This document shows, one piece after another, positions 57,481 to 64,000 of a DNA stretch of 64,000 bases; position 1 is the stretch's first letter, and every line of letters begins with the position of its first letter. This DNA comes from Cladobotryum mycophilum (taxonomy: Eukaryota; Ascomycota; Sordariomycetes; Hypocreales; Hypocreaceae). Below the pieces are notes generated by a model, which was given only the letters and a program-made list of their open reading frames with translations, did no database searches and was not told the DNA's origin. A program made the position numbers and the translations under genes. The stretch is from contig JAVFKD010000002.1 of the NCBI GenBank assembly GCA_036429605.1, forward strand, positions 3,596,001 to 3,660,000, read 5' to 3'.

Positions 57481-58556
57481 TGTACGTCGTTGCAAATTAC
57501 ACCGCCTACCCCTCTCGGCCAAAAATCTCCACTTTTAACCGCGCGCTGCTTTAGCGATTTCTATAAGACCGCGTCCCCCTTCCCTGCGAGTCTTAACTGT
57601 TTCTCCATTCCCTTCTTCCACTTCTAATGCCCCTCCATGTGCCTGTCCTGGCTGGCTAGTCCATTGATCGCGCCGGCGCCGGCGCCGCCCAGCCTCTTCT
57701 CTGCCGCATTTGCCTTCGCACAACCCTCGCCGTCAAACTTGTACCGCGTCTTCAGTAAGTTCTTGTGCTTGTAACTCTCCCCCATGCGTCCGTTATCTAG
57801 ATTACTGATATTTGGTGCAGTAGCATTGATAGCATGGAAAAGAACAGCTCTCTCTCTCTCTTCTAAGAGACCAACTACGCGGTAACCGACAATTCTCTAC
57901 CGAACACGCCAGCCAGCGCCGCCCTACCCGTGATCTGCGACGAGCGGCCTTGGTCAAGCCCCGATGACGTGTCCTCAAGCGCCATTCAAAGCGTCTGTTA
58001 CGTCTTGCTATCACCTGCCCGGGTGTTCACGGAAGGCGCATGATATGCGGACCGCTGATGAGCAAAAGTGCCGCCGATGATGGCCCACGACCTGCGACCT
58101 GATATCCATCGCGAGCAGATTGATTCGCTGGCTCGGAAAGATGTGCCGCGTCGTGTTACATGCCCGTAGCAGTTTCTCGAGTCTAGACCAACGGCTTCTC
58201 CGGCGATGGTCATATGTATGCCCAGAATCACCTCATGGCGACCAATCGCTTTCGCTCTTTAGGTGTAGGAGTCAATGCGCGGAGGATTGTATTTGCGCAG
58301 TTTGCACAGCCGTCAAGCAAGTCCAGGGGAAAGGGGAATCATCCGGTTAACGGCGGTCAAAGACCTGTTATCGCCCAGGTCGCAATTGGCCATGTGCGCA
58401 ATGTTTGACGTCACTCGAGCAACCAGTCTGGTGCGTATCCATCAATGGTTCTGGGTATAAAAGGGTTGGTTGATGCCGTCAAACGTCAGGATCATCAGTT
58501 TTCAATCCACAATCTTCTCAACTATTCTCTTTTTCATATCATTTCGCGGCTACAAG
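57481..58556. other. Spacer between the P450 fragment and the chromodomain gene
   Basis: No gene is visible. A GC-rich GCGCCGGC repeat lies at about 57670-57690, and the right end holds the chromodomain gene promoter with GGGTATAAAAGG at about 58455. Confidence 0.5.
58455..58466 (+). promoter_or_regulatory. TATA box of the chromodomain gene
   Basis: GGTATAAAAGG lies about 100 nt upstream of the ATG at 58557 and is a near-perfect TATA box. Confidence 0.55.
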
Positions 58557-60062
58557 ATGTCTCTTCCAGGATCACCTACACGTCACCTGCCCCCTATCCG
58601 AAGCGGGTTTTCGGGGGTTATTGGTGGCTGGTCGTATCTCGTCGATCCATCTGCCCCAAGTATCAATTCAGAGGGCTACGGGACCAGGTTTACTGAACCT
58701 CGTTTGCCAAGCCTCATGATCCAATCGTCAAAACCCCCACCGGTGGACGTTCCTTCGGAAGCCTTCAAGGCCTCCCCGCCGGATGGTTCTTATTGTCAAA
58801 CTATCCCTGAACTTGACCCTGGGAGACCTTCTCATCCCATTGAGCCTCGCGGTCATAAGAGGCCTCTGCCAGAATCGCAAACAAACGACGCACTGCCTCG
58901 AGAGAGCGGAACACTTCAAGTACATGGCGGATTCGTGCATACTACAGGCCAGCCTGTCTTGTACGCTAGGTCGAAGCGTCGTAGGGCCGAATCACCCAAA
59001 CCCTCCAGTCCCTCTCATCGCCAACGCTTTGCGACCCATCCTCCAGCGAGTCGACCAATGGAAACCTCAGTTTCTTTCCAGGCCAACCAACCCATTTCCG
59101 AACCTAACTCTAGAGAATCTGTCGTTCACTCCAGCGCAGTAGCTGAGCGCCCGGAGACTCGACCCGACGGTGCTCTCCCGGATAGTCAGAACAATGCCAA
59201 CCAAGGACTCTTGGACAAGCTCATGAGCTATGACTGCGACAAGATACCAAGCAACAACTCGTCTGAACAAGGTAATACAGTGTTGTCTACCTCACAATAT
59301 GGTTATATACTACTGACAGATAATATCAGGGAACCCAACGCCCCCCACATCCGAAAACCAGAATGGTGAAATTAATGTGCCTCCCAGGCCAGTCGTAACC
59401 AGCGAGCAGCTCGGGGACATTTTACCAGGTAAAGATGATTTGACTCGTCGATGTAAGCCACCCTTACCTGCTTTGCATTACTGTATACATCGTTAACCGC
59501 CTTTCCTTCAGCAATTGAGAGCCCCTTCCCCGCGTGCGAAGGCCGCCTGGCCAACCCTGAACCGGTCGTCATTCCCCAGCAGCGGAAACGATGCCAGACT
59601 ATGCGGGAGCGAGCGCAACCACGTAGAAGTCAGCGATTGTCGACAGTACAGCGACAGACCCGACCAGTCGAGAGCCTGCCGCAGCAGATGCCGAACAAAA
59701 ATCGGACACTCCCGCCACGGTCTGATGTGCCACAGAAGCGGTTTGTGTCGATAAGCAATCGTGCTGAATACGAGATCGAGAATTTGGCCGATGTGCGCAT
59801 GATCAACGGTCAAGTGGAATTTCAGGTTATCTGGTTGGCAACCTGGGTAACCATTGACGATCTTCGGGGAGCCCGGATCCTGAATGACGCCGAACGTCTT
59901 CAGGAGGAGAACGCCGAACGCTTGGAGAGAGAGAAGGCTGAATATCTGCGCGAGAATGAGGCTGAGGCGTTGCGGAAGGAGAAGGCTGATCAGTTGCGGG
60001 AGGGGAGGGCTGACCCATCGTGGCCGAAAGCTCGGCAGAGCAAGGTTCGTCGCTTGCAATAG
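58557..60062 (+). CDS. Chromodomain protein with a long disordered N-terminus
   Basis: Exons 58557-59271, 59330-59428 and 59512-60062 join in frame to 454 residues. The first ~300 residues are Pro/Ser/Arg-rich and probably disordered, with basic patches such as RSKRRRAESPKP. A chromodomain-like unit follows: EYEIENLADVRMINGQVEFQ leading to VIWLATWVTIDDLRGARIL, matching the EyeVEkIl...yeyLVKWkGy pattern with some changes to the aromatic cage. The C-terminus is a charged coiled coil (ERLEREKAEYLRENEAEALR) ending in a basic tail. Chromodomains bind methylated histone tails. This layout is also seen in fungal proteins derived from retroelement integrases, so the origin is open. It converges on the small gene at 60485. 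Confidence 0.72.
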
Positions 60063-60484
60063 AAGGGAGGCTGGTAAGGCCTGGGGAGTGGATGGCCTTG
60101 AGGTTCTGACGTAGATGGATGGCGAAGGCAATGAGCTGTATTTCTTCATTTATAATACGATCCCATACCATTTCCACAGAGAGGGCTTATTTCTTGGTGT
60201 TGTATGTGTGGAAAATCAGCCGGCTACTGGTGAAATCGTGGGATACCAACTTGAGTGACCATTTACAAGGCGTAACACATCTTTGGCAGTGATTGGATGA
60301 TAGGAACTCTGCAGTAAGCAAGGCATTCTTGATGCGATAACCCAATTACCAATAGCAATCACACAACTACTATCCCGTCCAAATCTTAATCCGAATTATT
60401 CTCTAACTAAACCTCTCTCCAAATCCAAATCATCCAAATCTTGATGGAATCGTCTATCTCTTTCAAATCAAGGAAAGAAAGAGT
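60063..60484. other. Convergent spacer
   Basis: AT-rich 3' region between the chromodomain gene and the 82-residue gene. No gene is visible. Confidence 0.4.
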
Positions 60485-60781
60485 TTAGTCATAAAGGTTA
60501 TAAACAACCCCCAAGATTGGCCACTTGTACAACATGATGAACTCTTCACCAAGCTCGTGAAGAAGGGTGTCAAACAATTCAGGGTCACCATTGCGGCTAA
60601 TGACCAGTTGCTCGAAGTGAGCTAGGTCTTGAGCTGAGGCATCTATATAATATATTAGAGCTACATCCCTAAGTTAGTAAACTAACGTACCAGGAGAGTT
60701 CGAATCCATGTTTTTTGGAGCAAGTAGCCATCGTACTTCGGATACGACTGCCTTGATTATTTCCACTACTTCTGTTGACAT
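60485..60781 (-). CDS. Short two-exon gene encoding 82 residues, function unknown
   Basis: Exon 1 is 60781-60691 and exon 2 is 60642-60485, separated by a 48-nt intron (GTACGT...TATAG). The phases match, and the protein is helical with an acidic start (MSTEVVEIIKAVVSEVRWLL) and a compact C-terminus (LVISRNGDPELFDTLLHELG, then EEFIMLYKWPILGVVYNLYD). The consensus splice borders and the lack of stops in the joined frame support a real gene, though the length makes chance harder to exclude. I do not recognise it, and no signal peptide is visible. Confidence 0.55.
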
Positions 60782-61272
60782 GGCGAATTGGTTTAATAAT
60801 TTAATGATAAAAGGCTATTATGCTAACTCACAAACTGTCTTGGGATAGAATAAATAATGCATTTATTCTTGACTACTCTGTATTATATATTACAATATTT
60901 ACCACTACCACACCCCGTCATCCCTCCGCTTATTCTACTACACAGCACGGTATTATTCCATTTCAGCCACTATCCATCCCATTTTACTCTTCCACTCTCC
61001 CAGTTCTTTTACCATCCCACTTTACCCCTAATTTCACCTTACCATATTCACCGCTAGCCCCACCCCGGATTACAGCTCCATTTAGGTAAAGCTCCTTTTT
61101 AGGTATGGTGTGGTATTATTAACTTCCTCTCAGTCCTACAGTACCCTGTCAAAAGTCTCGCAACGCCCCCAGTGCGTCACTATCTCCTCAAGTGCGCAAA
61201 GGCTTCATTGTTGTATCTGCGTTGGGTCAGGGCCAATTAAAATGCGTAGAATGAAAGGTACAGTATTATCAG

Positions 61273-61336
61273 CAGGCTGGCGATTCATTCCATTTCCATT
61301 TCATTTCAAATGGAAATGGAATGGATCACCAGCCTG
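61273..61336. repeat. Near-perfect 64-bp palindrome
   Basis: Arms of about 29 bp (CAGGCTGGCGATTCATTCC on the left, its complement on the right with two mismatches or so) flank a short TCA-rich loop. It could form a hairpin in DNA or RNA. Confidence 0.8.
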
Positions 61337-61406
61337 ATTACCCAACCCATTGCATTGATACCTTGGATCACAGGTTGCCATGCTAGGAAATGTTAGATGA
61401 TCGCTG

Positions 61407-61825
61407 TATCCCTCCAGGGCGATAAGGCAGCAACCAGGTCACTTTCAGGGATGTCAGCCAATGAGATGCCGCGCTATGAAAGATACATTATTTTTGGTGG
61501 TTAATAGGGCCATGATAGAAGTACCAACAATTAGCTCGTGTACAAATTGCTACATCGCACTTATCACAACCCCGTCGAGTCATAGCGGGTTTTTGCCGTG
61601 CATTGAGGTTATTCGCAGTCATCTCGCTAAGCCCCTTGCTTTTTGACCGGACCTCTCCAACCCGTAGCCCCTGACAGGCTAAGCAACGACCTTGCTTTCC
61701 TCGTTGGACATGATTATGGCTATTTTCATTGTGTTAGAATGTATATATCTATAACGTACCACTAGCTGATGCAAGTGGTGTGGATCCCGTGACCTGGTTG
61801 CTGCCTTATCGCCCTGGAGGGGATA
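61407..61825. mobile_element. MITE-like unit with 36-bp inverted repeats
   Basis: The arms 61407-61442 and 61789-61825 are reverse complements (core CCAGGGCGATAAGGCAGCAA), differing by one inserted base. About 345 bp lie between them and encode nothing recognisable. TA dinucleotides lie at both outer edges, as expected for a Tc1/mariner-type target duplication. The arms are unlike those of the Tc1-type element at 35346, so it would belong to another family. Copy number elsewhere is unknown. Confidence 0.6.
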
Positions 61826-62143
61826 AGATTTCATGAGACATCCGTGCCGACCATTTCTCCGCATATCCGAGGATGACTAAATGTTATGGGTCCTAGTGGG
61901 ATAGGACCCCGCATCTTGCTGATGAAATACGAAGTACTCCGTACACTCCTAGCCAAAAGATAGCTCCCCCAAGATAGCCCAGCTTCAACACCAACCGCGC
62001 TAGACACGGACCGAATCCCGCCCAGTGTCAGACGGATCCTTTTACTAAAGTGATCTTGACTAACACAGTGCTATATCGCCTCATTGGAATTTTATTCTTA
62101 CTTTGAAAACAGACTGCCCTCTATCCAGAGTGTTGCAAAGGCC

Positions 62144-64000
62144 ATGGGTAATAGGCACTCTTCTGGAAAGTGGTGGAAAAAGTTCAAGGGGAGCTCGAGG
62201 CTTTCTCGAACACAAAGAAACTCTCACGACATCGATACAACCTCGCCAGGCAACCTGCTACAAGGCATCACCGACGATGATACGAATGAGTCCTCTTCTA
62301 CTGCAGCAGCAGCACCCCCTGTGACAGGTAACCGAGTCGAGGATGCTGCAGAAGACATGGTCAACAATGGGTCTTTGTGGGATAGAGCGTACAATGGTCT
62401 TAAAGACTGTGAGCCTGATCTAATTACTGAGTATGAGAAACTTTTATCTCGAGTACTTGGTGGTGAGTTTCTGAGCCAGCCTGACTTATGGTATTTAAAT
62501 TAACATAAAGAAAAACCAGTTCAAGCAACGAAACCAACAACCCCGACCGAAATTGAAGATACCAACGAAGTTGAGAATCAGATCCCTGCGCATGACGTGA
62601 TTGCGCGTCAAAAGAAACTCAAGATAATAACGGAGCTCGGCCTAGAGCACGTAAAGAACAAGGAGGTCAATGTGACATTATTAGGACATGACATAAACCT
62701 GGAAAATGTCATGGCCAATGTGGCGGGGGTTGTGGAATGGGCCGAGGATTACGTCAAGGATGCGATTAAGGACCTTCCTTACGCGCCCATCGTTATGGCA
62801 GGCGTCTCTCTGATCCTTCCGCTCCTAAAAAATCCGGTTGCCGCCAAAGAAGCCAATCGTGAAGGGTTCACATACGTCACCTCTAGGATACGCTACTACG
62901 GGGAGATGGAATCACTTCTGTTGCCTCAGTACATGAAGGCTGGCGTCACGACTAACCTTACTAAGGATGTCATCGAGCTATATGAGCTCATTATTAGCTT
63001 CCAAGTGCATAGCGTTATCCGCTTCTACCGCAGCGGTACCAAGAACTTCTTTAGAGGGGCTGTGAATTACGACGACTGGGCCAATAAAGTCAAAGATATC
63101 AAGAACCGTGAAAAGGAACTTGGGTTAAAGTTTCATGAGGTTATGAATGCCACAAGCCTGCAAAAGTTGGAGAAGCTCGCTCAGAATGCGGATGAGTCGC
63201 GCGAGAAACTCGATGCTATTCTTAATGAAATAAAGGAACTCACTCGACATCGCTCGGGAAGGGCTAAGTCTGGCGCAGAGGATGGATCGATATCTGTCAA
63301 ATACTGAGGGACCGTGTCTGTATCAGAGGTTCTACGGGCCACAAACCCCCTTGACGATAAGACCCGTATTGAGAAGGATAAGGGTGGCCTCCTTGAAGGC
63401 TCGTGTTCCTGGGTCATCAACCACACTGATTTTCAAAAACTCCGTGGCGGCGGTAGTAACGCACAAGTTCGGTTGCTCTGGATCAGAGGAGACCCAGGCA
63501 AAGGCAAGACGATGCTGGTCTGTGGCATTATCGACAAGTTGAACGAATCAATTGAGCACACCGACAACATCGCGTTCTTCTTCTTCCAGGAGGTAGATGA
63601 CCGCATTAATAATGCCACGGCGGTATTGCGAGGGCTGATTTCTATGCTTATTAAGCAGCGACCGTCACTCATCTGCTCATGTTCAAACAACGTTATGATG
63701 ACGATGGAAAGAAGTGTTTTGAAGGCCCTAATGCATGGGTGGCGTTATCGAAGACGTTTACAAATATTTGCAATGACCCAAACCTACAAAATACCTATTT
63801 GCTTATTGACGCGCTTGACGAATGTACTACAGACTTGGACAAGCTTCTTGATCTAATTGTTGAGAAGGCATTAGGATATTCGCGCATCAGGTGGATCCTC
63901 TCTAGCCGCAACTGGCCGGACATCGAAAAGGGGCTTCATGAGGCGACACAGCAGGTGCAGCTGCGTCTTGAGCTGAACGAGGAATCAGTTTCAGCGTCCA
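62144..64000 (+). CDS. NWD-type NACHT NLR, 3' end beyond the window, with apparent frame breaks
   Basis: Exon 1 is 62144-62462 and exon 2 starts at 62511. The protein begins MGNRHSSGKWWKKF, which fits the N-myristoylation consensus MGxxxS followed by basic residues. SLWDRAYNGLKDCEPDLITE and the long helical region after it match the N-terminal domain of fungal NWD NACHT-NTPases (PF17100). The NACHT domain has the P-loop LLWIRGDPGKGKTMLVCGII, FFFFQEVDD and Walker B YLLIDALDECTTDLDKLLDL. A TGA at 63305-63307 interrupts the frame just before EVLRATNPLDDKTRIE, and the frame shifts by one base at about 63670-63677 between KQRPSLI and LMFKQRYDDDGKKCFEG. The WD40 or other sensor region lies beyond the window. 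I cannot tell a pseudogene from sequence error. Confidence 0.85.

Larger units (their letters stand above)
60782..62143. other. Repeat-bearing spacer before the second NLR
   Basis: This 1.36-kb gap contains the palindrome at 61273-61336 and the MITE-like unit at 61407-61825. A pyrimidine-rich block lies at 60900-61090. No gene is recognised. Confidence 0.5.

Noticed and set aside
62144..64000. Reading the NLR as two separate genes because of the TGA at 63305
   Set aside because: The frame is the same on both sides, and the N-terminal and NACHT parts form one known architecture.
1..64000. CRISPR arrays, bacterial operons and tRNA genes
   Set aside because: I saw no spaced direct repeats, and the gene structure is eukaryotic. 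No convincing tRNA B-box with a matching A-box and acceptor stem was found by eye; a covariance-model scan would be needed to exclude them.

Overview
The window is nuclear DNA of a filamentous ascomycete, most likely a sordariomycete. The evidence is short GT-AG introns of about 45-80 nt with CTAAC/CTGAC-type branch sites, Pezizomycotina-specific families (DUF4246, HeLo/STAND-like N-terminal domains, NWD-type NACHT NLRs, fungal seven-helix-like orphan membrane proteins), dispersed 5S rRNA genes and C-to-T (RIP-like) nonsense mutations. The exact genus cannot be read from the sequence.

Positions 1-27,300 look like a conserved core segment: the 3' end of ribosomal protein L7, mitochondrial ISA2, eIF3c/NIP1 (divergent from ISA2), a DUF4246 protein, a PEX11-type peroxin, a mitochondrial hemerythrin, an ankyrin protein with a helical N-terminal domain, a histidine phosphatase, a secreted amidase, an unrecognised four-exon gene, a histidinol-phosphate aminotransferase and a Gfd2/YDR514C-like DEDDh nuclease.

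From about 29 kb the character changes to an accessory segment. It holds a tandem 5S rRNA pair, a POT-family peptide transporter, an ATP-grasp pseudogene with five in-frame stops, and a 1,570-bp Tc1-type transposon with TA duplications. The transposon lies inside a membrane-protein gene whose reading frame resumes on its other side. Beyond it are a candidate secreted Cys-rich protein, a broken NACHT-WD40 NLR, a complete P450 tail-to-tail with a 5'-truncated P450, a chromodomain protein, an 82-residue two-exon gene, a MITE-like inverted-repeat unit and the start of a second NLR that runs off the window.

Two cross-cutting signals matter. First, at least four otherwise intact genes (eIF3c, hemerythrin, a conserved membrane-anchored protein, the P450) are each broken by exactly one missing base inside a short homopolymer, which points to assembly error rather than biology. 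Second, the RIP-compatible nonsense changes (32.5-37.8 kb) cluster around the transposon and occur in both neighbouring genes, as expected if RIP leaked from the repeat into single-copy flanks.
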